22,255 nucleotides of DNA from an uncultured Shinella sp. GTDB lineage: Bacteria > Pseudomonadota > Alphaproteobacteria > Rhizobiales > Rhizobiaceae. Numbering within the stretch: position 1 is the first letter of the stretch; each line of letters opens with the position of its first letter. The stretch spans positions 1-22,255 of the forward strand of contig NZ_CAMLFY010000072.1 in assembly GCF_946479415.1 (NCBI RefSeq). Direction: 5' to 3'. Made by a program: the position numbers and the translations under genes. Below, in pieces: positions 15,274 to 22,255 of the stretch. Below the pieces are notes generated by a model, which saw nothing but the letters and a program-made list of their open reading frames with translations, was not told the origin of the DNA and ran no database searches.

Positions 15274-15612
15274 ATGGATATCCGTGAGATCAACGACGAA
15301 TATTCCGTCTCCGGCCAGATTACCGTCGAGGATCTCGATGCGATCGCCGCCATGGGCTTCAAGTCCATCGTCTGCCATCGCCCCGACCACGAGGAAGCCG
15401 GCCAGCCGGAATTTGCGACGGTTGCCACCCGCGCGCAGGAACTCGGCATCCAGACCGCCCATGTGCCCGTCGGTCCGATGGGTGTAACGGCGGAAGCCGT
15501 CAACGGCATGATGGATGCGCTCGACGACCTGCCGCGCCCGATGCTCGGCTATTGCCGCTCCGGCATGCGCTCGACCAAGACCTACGAGCAGGCTCAGCAC
15601 CTTCGCGGCTGA
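15274..15612 (+). CDS. TIGR01244 / DUF442 phosphatase-like small protein
   Basis: 112 residues from ATG 15274, with AAAGGA 7 bases upstream. It matches the small TIGR01244 sulfur-transferase/phosphatase-like domain (also fused in beta-lactamase-hydrolase Blh proteins): INDEYSVSGQIT at the N-terminus, IVCHRPDHEEAGQPEF in the middle and the CRSGMRS loop near residue 96-102. That loop is a CX5R signature of the cysteine-phosphatase and rhodanese-like enzymes, with Cys96 as the probable nucleophile. Blh-linked versions act in sulfide detoxification in rhizobia and relatives, but no persulfide dioxygenase or BigR-like regulator is visible here. It converges on the ThDP-enzyme gene and shares a hairpin with it. 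Confidence 0.8.
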   Translation: MDIREINDEYSVSGQITVEDLDAIAAMGFKSIVCHRPDHEEAGQPEFATVATRAQELGIQTAHVPVGPMGVTAEAVNGMMDALDDLPRPMLGYCRSGMRSTKTYEQAQHLRG

Positions 15613-15619
15613 TAGGGAA

Positions 15620-15641
15620 AGGGGCGGTTTTCACCGCCCCT
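15620..15641. terminator. Shared hairpin between convergent genes
   Basis: A perfect 9-bp stem (15620-15628 with 15633-15641) with a 4-base loop lies between the ends of the DUF442 gene and the minus-strand ThDP-enzyme gene. T-runs are short on both sides, so it is at best a modest bidirectional terminator. Confidence 0.6.
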
Positions 15642-15647
15642 CGATAA

Positions 15648-17297
15648 TCACTTCCCGCTGCGGATATCCGAAAGCGTGCGCGTCGGCGTGATGGCTTCGG
15701 GGTCGAGTTTCACCTCGATGATCGCCGGTTTGCCGCTGGCGCGGGCGCGCAGGAACGCCGCCGCAAAATCTTCCGTCTTTTCCACCGTCTCGCCGTGGCC
15801 GCCATAGGCGATGGCGAGCGCTGCGAAATCCGGGTTGGTCAAGTCCGTGGCGCTGACGCGGCCCGGATATTCCCGCTCCTGATGCATGCGGATCGTGCCG
15901 TAGATGCCGTTGTTCACGACGACGGTGATGATCGGCAGATTGTAGCGCACGGCGGTCGCAAATTCCTGGCCGTGCATCATGAAGCAGCCGTCACCCGCAA
16001 AGCAGATGACCTCGCGCTCCGGAAAGAGCTGCTTGGCGGCAACGGCGGCCGGCAGGCCGTAGCCCATCGAACCCGACGTCGGTGCCGCCTGCGTGGCGAA
16101 GCGGCGGAAGCGGTGGAAGCGGTGCACCCAGGTGGCATAGTTGCCTGCGCCGTTGGCGAAGATCGTGTCGTCGGCGACATTGTCCTCGAGCCAGGCCATG
16201 ATCGGGCCCATCTGCACGGCACCGGGGCCGGCCATCGGCGGCGTCGACCACTTCAGGAAGGACTCGTGCATCGCGGCGGTGCGTGCTGCCCAGCGCGGCG
16301 TGCTCTTCGGCGAGACGCCTTCGAGCGCGGCGATGAAATCCTCCGGAGCTGCGCAGATGGCGAGGTCCGGGCGATAGACGCGGCCGAGTTCGGACGGGTC
16401 GGGATAGACATGCACCAGCTTCTGCGCGGGATAGGGGCTCTGCAGCAAGCTATAGGTGGATGACGGCATTTCGGAATAGCGGCCGCCGAGCAGGATGACG
16501 AGATCCGCCTCGCGGATTTCCTTGCCCAGTGCCGGATTGATGCCGATACCGCTATCGCCGGCATAGTTGGGGTGATTGTGGTCGAACAACATCTGCCGGC
16601 GGAACGAACAGGAGACCGGCAGTGACCAGCGCTCGGCAAAGTCCGTGAAGGCCGTAACGCTCTCCTCAGACCAGCGTGTGCCGCCGAGGATGACGAGCGG
16701 GCGCTCGGCTGCTTCGAGCAGGCCTGTCAGTTCGGCGATCTGCTTGCGGCCGGGATGGGCTTCGACCGGCATATAGGCCTGCGGCTCGACCGTCTCCACT
16801 TCGTCCGTGAGCATGTCCTCCGGCAAAGCCAACACGACAGGGCCAGGGCGGCCCGACGTGGCGACGGCGAAGGCGCGGGTCACGAATTCCGGAATGCGGC
16901 GGGCATCGTCGATCTCCGCCACCCATTTGGCGACTTCGGTGAAGGCGCGGCGGTATTCCACTTCCTGGAAGGCCTCGCGCTCGCGCGCATCGCGCTGCAC
17001 CTGGCCGATGAACAAGATCATCGGAATGGAATCCTGCCGTGCGATATGCAGGCCGGCCGAGGCATTGGTTGCCCCCGGACCGCGCGTGACCATGCAGATG
17101 CCGGGCTCGCCCGTCAGGCGCCCCCAGCAATCGGCCATCATCGCAGCGCCGCCTTCCTGGCGGCAGACGAGCACGTCCACATTCGTGTCATGCAGCGCAT
17201 CGAGCACCGCGAGGTAGCTTTCGCCCGGCACGCAGGCGACGCGCTTGACGCCGTTGGCAACGAGGGCGTCGACGATCAACTGGCCACCGGTCTTCAT
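15648..17297 (-). CDS. ThDP-dependent enzyme, acetolactate synthase-like
   Basis: 549 residues with the three-domain layout of thiamine-diphosphate enzymes. The N-terminal pyrimidine-binding domain carries CRQEGGAAMMA with catalytic Glu48 and TRGPGATNASAG. The middle domain contains RPLVILGG. The C-terminal domain has GDGCFMMHGQEF at 435-446 and VNN at 457-459, the Mg-ThDP motif. The family includes acetolactate synthase, 2-oxoacid decarboxylases, oxalyl-CoA decarboxylase and 2-hydroxyacyl-CoA lyase. The pairing with a CoA-transferase favours an acyl-CoA or oxoacid substrate over branched-chain amino acid synthesis, and no ilvH-type small subunit is adjacent. It lacks the GIP-type N-terminal motif of oxalyl-CoA decarboxylase. 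Its ATG overlaps the CoA-transferase stop (ATGA at 17294-17297), implying coupled translation. The substrate is unknown. Confidence 0.88.
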   Translation of the reverse strand: MKTGGQLIVDALVANGVKRVACVPGESYLAVLDALHDTNVDVLVCRQEGGAAMMADCWGRLTGEPGICMVTRGPGATNASAGLHIARQDSIPMILFIGQVQRDAREREAFQEVEYRRAFTEVAKWVAEIDDARRIPEFVTRAFAVATSGRPGPVVLALPEDMLTDEVETVEPQAYMPVEAHPGRKQIAELTGLLEAAERPLVILGGTRWSEESVTAFTDFAERWSLPVSCSFRRQMLFDHNHPNYAGDSGIGINPALGKEIREADLVILLGGRYSEMPSSTYSLLQSPYPAQKLVHVYPDPSELGRVYRPDLAICAAPEDFIAALEGVSPKSTPRWAARTAAMHESFLKWSTPPMAGPGAVQMGPIMAWLEDNVADDTIFANGAGNYATWVHRFHRFRRFATQAAPTSGSMGYGLPAAVAAKQLFPEREVICFAGDGCFMMHGQEFATAVRYNLPIITVVVNNGIYGTIRMHQEREYPGRVSATDLTNPDFAALAIAYGGHGETVEKTEDFAAAFLRARASGKPAIIEVKLDPEAITPTRTLSDIRSGK

Positions 17298-18490
17298 GCG
17301 CTTTTCTTTCCTGCTTCGAGCGTTGCGAGTTCTGCCATCACGGCATCAGTGTGTTCGCCAAGCCGCGGGCTGGGGCGATCGTAGACGAGCGGCGTGCCGG
17401 AGAAAACAATGGGCGTGCGCACGCCCGGAATAAGATTGCCGTCGGCATCCGGCAGGTCGACGCGCATGCCGCGGGCCTTGATCTGCGGGTCGTCGAAAGT
17501 CTCGGCAATCGAGTTGATCGGCCCGGCCGGCACGCCCTCGCGTTCGCAGGCATCGAGCAGTTCGGCCTTGCTGAGCGTGACTGTGGCTTCCGTGACGAGA
17601 CGGCGCACCTCGACCCGGTTGGCGACGCGGGCGCGGTTGGTGGCGAAGCGCTCGTCGTCAGGCACGCCGTCGAGCTTGAGGATGCCGCAGAGCTTGCGGA
17701 ACTGCCCGTCATTGCCGACGGCGAGGATGATGTGGCCATCGGAGGCCGGCACCACCTCATAGGGCGAGATGTTCGGATGCGCATTGCCGAGCCGCGTCGG
17801 CGCCTTGCCGGAGGCGAGGAAGTTCATGTTCTGGTTTGCCATGACCGCGGACTGCACGTCGAGCAGCGCCATATCGACATGCTGGCCTTCACCGGTCTTC
17901 ATGACATGGATGAGCGCGGCCTGGATGGCGGTGACGGCGTAGATGCCGGTGAAGATATCGGCGATGGCCACACCGGCCTTCATCGGCTCGCCATCCGGCG
18001 CGCCCGTCACCGACATGAAACCGGACATGCCCTGCACGATGTAATCGTAGCCGGCGCGGGCGGCATAGGGGCCATCCTGGCCGAAGCCGGTGATCGAGCA
18101 ATAGATGAGCTTCGGGTGCTTCCGGGCGAGGCTCTGGTAGTCCAACCCGTATTTGGTGAGGCCGCCGACCTTGAAATTCTCGATGACTATATCCGCAGTC
18201 GCGATGAGACGGTGAACGGTCTCGCGGCCTTCCTCCGTCTTCAGGTCGACATTGATGGAGCGTTTGCCGCGGTTGGTGGAGTGGTAATAGGCGGCGGAGA
18301 GGTTTTCGCCGTCCTTGCCCATCACGAAGGGCGGCCCCCAGGCACGCGTATCGTCACCGCCGTCGGGGTTTTCGATCTTGATGACATCGGCGCCGAGATC
18401 GGCCAGCATCTGCCCGGCCCAGGGGCCTGCCAGAACGCGCGCCAGCTCGATGACCCTGATGCCCGACAGCGGCAGGTTCGATTTCTCCAT
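17294..18490 (-). CDS. Class III CoA-transferase (CaiB/BaiF family)
   Basis: 398 residues from ATG 18490, with an excellent AGGAGGAG 6 bases upstream; the open frame continues to 18727 but that extension is intergenic. Typical features: LSGIRVIELARVLAGPWAGQMLADLGADVIKIE at the N-terminus, NRGKRS at 73-78, GFGQDGPYAARAGYD in the middle, and AIADIFTGIYA where Asp178 is the expected acyl-carrying catalytic aspartate. These enzymes move CoA between carboxylic acids (formyl-CoA:oxalate transferase and carnitine CoA-transferase are examples). With the downstream, translationally coupled ThDP enzyme, it probably activates a carboxylate that the ThDP enzyme then decarboxylates or cleaves. It sits 169 bases below the transporter gene in the same direction. 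Confidence 0.93.
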   Translation of the reverse strand: MEKSNLPLSGIRVIELARVLAGPWAGQMLADLGADVIKIENPDGGDDTRAWGPPFVMGKDGENLSAAYYHSTNRGKRSINVDLKTEEGRETVHRLIATADIVIENFKVGGLTKYGLDYQSLARKHPKLIYCSITGFGQDGPYAARAGYDYIVQGMSGFMSVTGAPDGEPMKAGVAIADIFTGIYAVTAIQAALIHVMKTGEGQHVDMALLDVQSAVMANQNMNFLASGKAPTRLGNAHPNISPYEVVPASDGHIILAVGNDGQFRKLCGILKLDGVPDDERFATNRARVANRVEVRRLVTEATVTLSKAELLDACEREGVPAGPINSIAETFDDPQIKARGMRVDLPDADGNLIPGVRTPIVFSGTPLVYDRPSPRLGEHTDAVMAELATLEAGKKSA

Positions 18491-18659
18491 CGTGTACTCC
18501 TCCTGGGTGACCGGCTCAGAGCGGCCGGCCGCCGGGCTTTTCGCCCGTTTTCCCTTGGATAACAAAAAGCCGGCAGCCACGAAAGCCGAAGGCCGGGGAG
18601 AGATCATGACGCCTGAGACTGACTTGATGCCTGCCCGAGCGGGCGCCAACCGGCCTTCG

Positions 18660-19604
18660 TCAGATGGGTGCCGAAACGGGGGCTGCCGCCCCTGTCTTGT
18701 TGAGCTGCCGCTCGCGCCAAATGACATAGAGGCCCGATGCGATGATGATGGCGATGCCCAGCCATTTCAGCGCATCCGGCAGGTCACCGAACACCCACCA
18801 GCCGAGGATCGTCGCCGAGACGATCTCGAGATATTGCAACGGCGCCAGCGTCGAAGCCGGGGCCGAGCGGTAGGCATAGACGCCAAGCACGCCGGCAATG
18901 GTGGCCGCGACGGCCGCACCCGCGATGTAGAGTGTGTGTTGCATGTCCGGCATGACGGGCGTCAGGAAGGTGATGCCGGCGCGGCTGCCGAAGAAAAGCA
19001 GCAGACCGGCAAACAGCGCGCCCCAGAGCCCGGCATAAAACTGCATGGACCACGGGTCCTCCTTCTGCGCGACGAGGCGCGTCAGGAGGAAGAACAGCGC
19101 CAGCGAAAAGGCCGCGACGACCGGCAGCAGCGCGATCAGGCCCACTTCCTGCAGGCTCGGTTGGATGACCAGCAGCGAACCGAAGAAGCCGACGCCGCAG
19201 GCCGTATAGCGCCGCCAGCCGATCGTTTCCTTGAGGAAGATCGCACCGAGAATGGTGAGGATGATCGGCTCGACGAAGAAGATGGCGATGGCATCGGCCA
19301 CCTCCATCACGGCCAGCGGCGTGACGAAGCTGATCATGGTGATCGCCATCAGCAGGCCGCGGGCGGCATGCAGGCCCATCTTGCGCCACGTCACGTCGAA
19401 CAGCGTGCCGCGATAAAGACAGATCGGCGTCAGCACGGTCATCTGGAACAGCAGGCGCACGAAGGTGATCTCGGTTGCCGGGATCGTCGTCACCGCGAGC
19501 TTGGCGAAAATATCGATGATTGGCGAGATGAGCACCGAGAGCACCATGAGGAGGAGCCCGAAGCCGATCTCCTGGCGCGGCGGCGTAGTGGCAGATGAGG
19601 TCAT
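18660..19604 (-). CDS. DMT-superfamily (EamA) membrane transporter
   Basis: 314 residues from ATG 19604, with about ten hydrophobic helices in two EamA repeats. Visible marks are FAKLAVTTIPATEITFVRLLFQM at the start, the FVEPIILTILGAIFLKETIGWRR element of repeat 1 and the equivalent APLQYLEIVSATILGWWVFGDLP of repeat 2. Members export or import small metabolites, often amino acids or carboxylates, across the inner membrane. Its start overlaps the upstream hydrolase stop (ATGA at 19601-19604), so the two are translated together. The 169-base gap before the CoA-transferase contains GC-rich inverted repeats but no clear terminator with a long T-run, so read-through is plausible. Substrate unknown. 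Confidence 0.9.
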   Translation of the reverse strand: MTSSATTPPRQEIGFGLLLMVLSVLISPIIDIFAKLAVTTIPATEITFVRLLFQMTVLTPICLYRGTLFDVTWRKMGLHAARGLLMAITMISFVTPLAVMEVADAIAIFFVEPIILTILGAIFLKETIGWRRYTACGVGFFGSLLVIQPSLQEVGLIALLPVVAAFSLALFFLLTRLVAQKEDPWSMQFYAGLWGALFAGLLLFFGSRAGITFLTPVMPDMQHTLYIAGAAVAATIAGVLGVYAYRSAPASTLAPLQYLEIVSATILGWWVFGDLPDALKWLGIAIIIASGLYVIWRERQLNKTGAAAPVSAPI

Positions 19605-20560
19605 GTGTGTTCTGCAACCCGTCGCTTTTCGGCGATGACCCGCCGGCACCAGCCGGCAAAGGCTTCGATGGCGGGATCGCGCAGGGCAGGGCTTTCATTC
19701 AGCGTTTCGTGGCGCATTCCGCGATAGACCGTTGTCGTAACGTCCTCAAGTCGTGATTTTTTCAGCCGCTCGGCAAAGGCCAGCGTCGCCTTGCCGCCAT
19801 CGGTGGCGGGGTCCTCATCCCCGCCGACGAGGTTGATCGGCAGGTTTTTCGGAAGCCGGGCAAGGCCTTCATCCGAGGCATCGGCGAAGGTGACGGCGAA
19901 GATGTCGATCCACATGGAGACATTGATATCGAAGCCGCAGAGCGGGTCGGCGATATAGGCATCCACTTCGGCAGCCTCATGCGACAGCCAGTCGAAGGCG
20001 GTGCGGTGGCCGGCAATCTTGTTGCCCCAGGCGGCGAAGGTGAGGCGGGGCAGGATGCCGCTCGGCACGTCCGAGCCCTTCAGCATGCGTTCGGCGGCGA
20101 GAACCACCTGCGCGATCCGCCCGGCAAAACCCGGTTCGAAATTGGAATTCCAGACGGCCAGCGCATCGATATCGGCGGGATGAGCCTCGGCGAAGGCGAG
20201 CGCCATAAGCCCGCCCATCGAATGGCCGAACAGCACGACCGGCAGGCCGGGGTGGCGGGAAACCGCATAGTCGCGGACAGTGCGCATATCCGCGACCACG
20301 CGCGAAATGCCGTCGCGCGGCGCAAACTGGCCGAGCGGCGCGTCCGGTGCGGTGGTGAAGCCGTGGCCGCGATGATCGTGCGCATAGACATGGAAACCTT
20401 CACCTGCCATGCGCGCCGCGAAGCCTGCATAACGGGCGCTGTGCTCGGCAAGTCCGTGGCTCAGGAGCAGGATGCCGCGCGCCTCGCCGCGCGCCGCCTC
20501 ATGGCGCAGTGCAAGCGTCGCGCCGGTTGCGCTCTTGAGCGTCTCAACCTCTGAAAACAC
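19601..20560 (-). CDS. Alpha/beta hydrolase, lysophospholipase/monoacylglycerol lipase-like
   Basis: 319 residues starting at GTG 20560, with GGAGG 7 bases upstream. It has the Hydrolase_4 (PldB-type) pattern: LLLSHGLAEHSARY with the oxyanion-hole HG at 35-36, HDHRGHG at 61-67, nucleophile elbow GHSMGG with Ser114, acid GGDEDP (Asp250) and GMRHETLNE with catalytic His284. No signal peptide is seen, so it is cytosolic. Relatives hydrolyse monoacylglycerols, lysophospholipids or other esters. It is the first gene of the minus-strand group and overlaps the transporter start by four bases. It might release the acid handled by the CoA-transferase and ThDP enzyme, but that is speculation. Confidence 0.9.
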   Translation of the reverse strand: MFSEVETLKSATGATLALRHEAARGEARGILLLSHGLAEHSARYAGFAARMAGEGFHVYAHDHRGHGFTTAPDAPLGQFAPRDGISRVVADMRTVRDYAVSRHPGLPVVLFGHSMGGLMALAFAEAHPADIDALAVWNSNFEPGFAGRIAQVVLAAERMLKGSDVPSGILPRLTFAAWGNKIAGHRTAFDWLSHEAAEVDAYIADPLCGFDINVSMWIDIFAVTFADASDEGLARLPKNLPINLVGGDEDPATDGGKATLAFAERLKKSRLEDVTTTVYRGMRHETLNESPALRDPAIEAFAGWCRRVIAEKRRVAEHT

Positions 20561-20732
20561 GGATCATCCTCCATTTCCTAGAGGTCAACGCGATTTGCCA
20601 TGCAAAGACAATGGGATGTGGCGTGTATTTTTGGATGGACTCCCGCATTTCGCGATTTATCCGATTTATGGTTGCATTATGTTGATTTTTGATTGTATAT
20701 GATCTTGTTTTGTTCTCATTCGGGAGCCGGTC
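20561..20732. promoter_or_regulatory. Divergent promoter region, A/T-rich
   Basis: These 172 bases between the minus-strand hydrolase group and the plus-strand RNase-T2-like gene are distinctly A/T-rich from about 20640 to 20715. They contain an 8-bp direct repeat CGATTTAT (20653-20660 and 20662-20669) and a possible extended promoter toward the right: TTGCAT 20672-20677 and TATATG/TATGAT at 20696-20703. Spacing is not ideal, so exact promoters are uncertain. Confidence 0.35.
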
Positions 20733-21488
20733 ATGAAGACGAATGCTGCCTTGCCGTTCAAAGTCGTTCTTACTTTTCTCGCGGTGTGCCTCGCCTGTCT
20801 CGTGGCGCCCCATCCCGCTGCGGCCCAATCGGCGGAAAAGCCGGCCATCGTGCGGGAGGTTCTTTCTGTCAGCTGGCAGCCCGGCTATTGCGCGGCGCGG
20901 CCCAAGAGCCGCGGCTGCGCGGATTTCGCAGCGACGTCGCCGGCGGCGAGGCAGTTTTCGCTGCTGAGCCGCTTCCAGGCGCGGAAAAGCTATTGCGGCA
21001 TTGATGCCGCACTCAAGCAGAAGGCGCGCAAGGGCAAGTGGACGGACCTGCCGGAGATCGTGCTGGCGTCGGGCACGAAGGATCGCCTGCTTGTCGCCAT
21101 GCCCGCCGCGAAGCTCGGCCTCGACCGGCAGCAATGGCTGAGAAGCGGCAGCTGCGTCGCGGCATCAGCGGAGGTCTATTACAGCCGCTCGCTAGATCTG
21201 CTCGACCAGCTGAACGCCTCTCCGGTGCGCGCGCTTTTCACAGAAAGGGCGGGGGCGACGATTACGCTTGCGGACGTCCGCGCCGCCTTCGACAAGGCCT
21301 TCGGCCCTGACAGCGGCGAGCGTGTGCGCCTCATTTGCCGCAAGGGGCCTGATGGCAAACCCATCATCATTGGCCTGACCATCGGTCTTGCGGCTGGCGA
21401 GGGCAAGCTGGAGACGCTGATCGACGGTTCCTCGCCCACCAAGTCGCGCTGCACCGAGGGCACGACGGGCATGGCGCGGGCGGGCTAG
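20733..21488 (+). CDS. Exported RNase T2-like protein, catalytic histidines missing
   Basis: 251 residues. ATG 20733 has GGGAG 6 bases upstream. A signal peptide runs to about residue 31 (PAAA-QS). The mature protein follows the RNase T2 layout: LSVSWQPGYC (44-53), FSLLSRFQ (75-82) where active family members have FxLHGLWP, LPEIVLASG, QWLRSGSC (134-141) where active members have a KHGTC-type motif, then YYSRSLDLLDQL and a C-terminal ICR with a cysteine. Cysteines at 53, 62, 88, 141, 202 suggest retained disulfides. Both catalytic histidine positions appear replaced (Leu78 and Ser138), so it is probably not an active endoribonuclease and may bind RNA or have another periplasmic role. The family call rests on my motif reading; a plain hypothetical protein is the alternative. 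Confidence 0.6.
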   Translation: MKTNAALPFKVVLTFLAVCLACLVAPHPAAAQSAEKPAIVREVLSVSWQPGYCAARPKSRGCADFAATSPAARQFSLLSRFQARKSYCGIDAALKQKARKGKWTDLPEIVLASGTKDRLLVAMPAAKLGLDRQQWLRSGSCVAASAEVYYSRSLDLLDQLNASPVRALFTERAGATITLADVRAAFDKAFGPDSGERVRLICRKGPDGKPIIIGLTIGLAAGEGKLETLIDGSSPTKSRCTEGTTGMARAG

Positions 21489-21623
21489 CGGCAGGCCGCC
21501 CTGATCGATGGCGGGCTTGTGCCGATCATCGCGTCGGACAGAGGAGGTTCCTTGTACGGATGACAAGGTGTGGCTCGCTTGTCGGGCCGTCGACTGGATG
21601 ATTGATTGCCATTCGCCTGTGCG

Positions 21624-21648
21624 CCGCGGCTTTCGCAGATTGCCGCGG
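21624..21648. other. GC-rich hairpin upstream of ettA
   Basis: CCGCGGC (21624-21630) pairs perfectly with GCCGCGG (21642-21648) across 11 bases, 54 bases before the ettA start. No T-run follows. The rest of the 214-base gap (21489-21702) shows only a weak CCGCC/GGCGG hairpin near 21496-21514 after the RNase-T2-like gene. Confidence 0.3.
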
Positions 21649-21702
21649 GCGGAGAATTACCCTACATAGCGGGCAAATTTATCCGATCCGGAGCACGTTC
21701 GC

Positions 21703-22255
21703 ATGGCACGCCAGTTCATCTATCATATGTCGGGGCTCAACAAGGCCTACGGCGCCAAGAAAATCCTCGAGAACGTCAACCTGTCGTTCTATCCCGATGC
21801 CAAGATCGGTATCCTCGGCCCGAACGGTGCCGGTAAGTCGACGGTGCTGCGCATCATCGCCGGTCAGGACAAGGAATATACCGGTGAAGCCTGGCTCGCC
21901 GAAGGCGCGACCGTCGGCTACCTGGAACAGGAGCCGAAGCTCGATCCGGCCAAGACCGCCTTCGAAAACGTCATGGAAGGCGTCGCCGACAAGCAGGCCG
22001 TGCTCGACCGCTACAACGAACTGATGATGAACTATTCCGACGAGACGGCGGACGAGGGCGCCAAGCTCCAGGACATCATCGACAGCCAGAACCTCTGGGA
22101 CCTCGAACAGCAGGTCGAGATGGCGATGGAAGCGCTGCGCTGCCCGCCGAAGGATTCCGACGTTACTCTGCTTTCGGGTGGTGAGCGCCGCCGTATCGCG
22201 CTCTGCCGCCTGCTTCTGTCGCAGCCGGACCTGCTGCTGCTCGACGAACCGACCA
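21703..22255 (+). CDS. ettA: Energy-dependent translational throttle protein EttA (5' part)
   Basis: Only the first 184 residues are present; the window ends inside the gene. It is an ABC-F protein: Walker A GPNGAGKST (39-47), signature LSGGERRR (157-164) and Walker B LLLLDEPT (177-184) of the first ATPase domain. The opening QFIYHMSGLNKAYGAKKIL and the GYLEQEPKLD segment are characteristic of EttA, which binds the ribosomal E site and gates entry into elongation according to the ATP/ADP ratio. The full protein is about 550 residues with two ATPase domains. ATG 21703 has GGAG 9 bases upstream. The conserved housekeeping nature supports a chromosomal location. Confidence 0.93.
   Translation, partial: MARQFIYHMSGLNKAYGAKKILENVNLSFYPDAKIGILGPNGAGKSTVLRIIAGQDKEYTGEAWLAEGATVGYLEQEPKLDPAKTAFENVMEGVADKQAVLDRYNELMMNYSDETADEGAKLQDIIDSQNLWDLEQQVEMAMEALRCPPKDSDVTLLSGGERRRIALCRLLLSQPDLLLLDEPT

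Noticed and set aside
15648..18490. Oxalate degradation pair (frc/oxc)
   Set aside because: The CoA-transferase fits class III in general, but the ThDP protein has acetolactate-synthase-like motifs and lacks the oxalyl-CoA decarboxylase N-terminal motif, so the specific assignment was not made.
17351..18562. 403-codon open frame antisense to the CoA-transferase
   Set aside because: Shadow of a well-supported gene, no domain, no ribosome site.
18491..18727. N-terminal extension of the CoA-transferase
   Set aside because: The AGGAGGAG site and family-typical start fix ATG 18490; the extension is intergenic, with GC-rich repeats.

Overview
The window looks like chromosomal DNA from an alphaproteobacterium of the Rhizobiaceae (Agrobacterium/Rhizobium/Shinella type). 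This is inferred from the high G+C content, the protein families present (a soluble globin-coupled chemoreceptor, orphan ParA ATPases, a TIGR01244/DUF442 protein, an aldose-epimerase-like DUF4432 protein) and rhizobial-style Pho boxes. No rRNA, tRNA, CRISPR array, insertion sequence or prophage is visible. Coding density is high and no gene-free stretch exceeds about 230 bases.

Region 1 (about 1-8950) is a catabolic locus built around a divergent promoter. Leftward lie an RpiR-type regulator and a periplasmic binding protein whose ABC partners would be beyond the left edge. Rightward lie an N-formylglutamate-amidohydrolase-like enzyme, an APC-superfamily permease, a glutamine-synthetase-like gamma-glutamyl ligase, an aldehyde dehydrogenase and an iron-type alcohol dehydrogenase. 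Together they suggest uptake of an amine bearing an alcohol group (ethanolamine-like), protection as a gamma-glutamyl amide, two oxidations, and hydrolysis back to glutamate. Two near-identical 16-bp imperfect palindromes 42 bp apart in the divergent promoter are the likely regulator sites. A strong terminator closes the cluster.

Region 2 (about 9000-12600) has two tandem, collinear ParA-family ATPases without a ParB, then a cytosolic globin-coupled methyl-accepting chemotaxis protein. A three-unit Pho box (CTGTCAT-type heptamers every 11 bp) precedes the first ParA gene. Each of the three genes is followed by its own terminator. ParA-like ATPases beside a soluble chemoreceptor recall the PpfA/TlpT arrangement that positions cytoplasmic chemoreceptor clusters in Rhodobacter.

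Region 3 (about 12600-15650) holds an exported L,D-transpeptidase (minus strand), a DUF4432 aldose-epimerase-like protein and a small TIGR01244/DUF442 protein (both plus strand).

Region 4 (about 15640-20560) is a minus-strand group: alpha/beta hydrolase, DMT-family transporter, class III CoA-transferase, ThDP-dependent enzyme. Two of the three junctions are ATGA stop/start overlaps. It resembles a carboxylate uptake, CoA-activation and lyase/decarboxylation route, but the ThDP enzyme is not an obvious oxalyl-CoA decarboxylase.

Region 5 (about 20560-22255) holds an exported RNase-T2-like protein that appears to have lost both catalytic histidines, and the 5' part of ettA, cut by the right edge.
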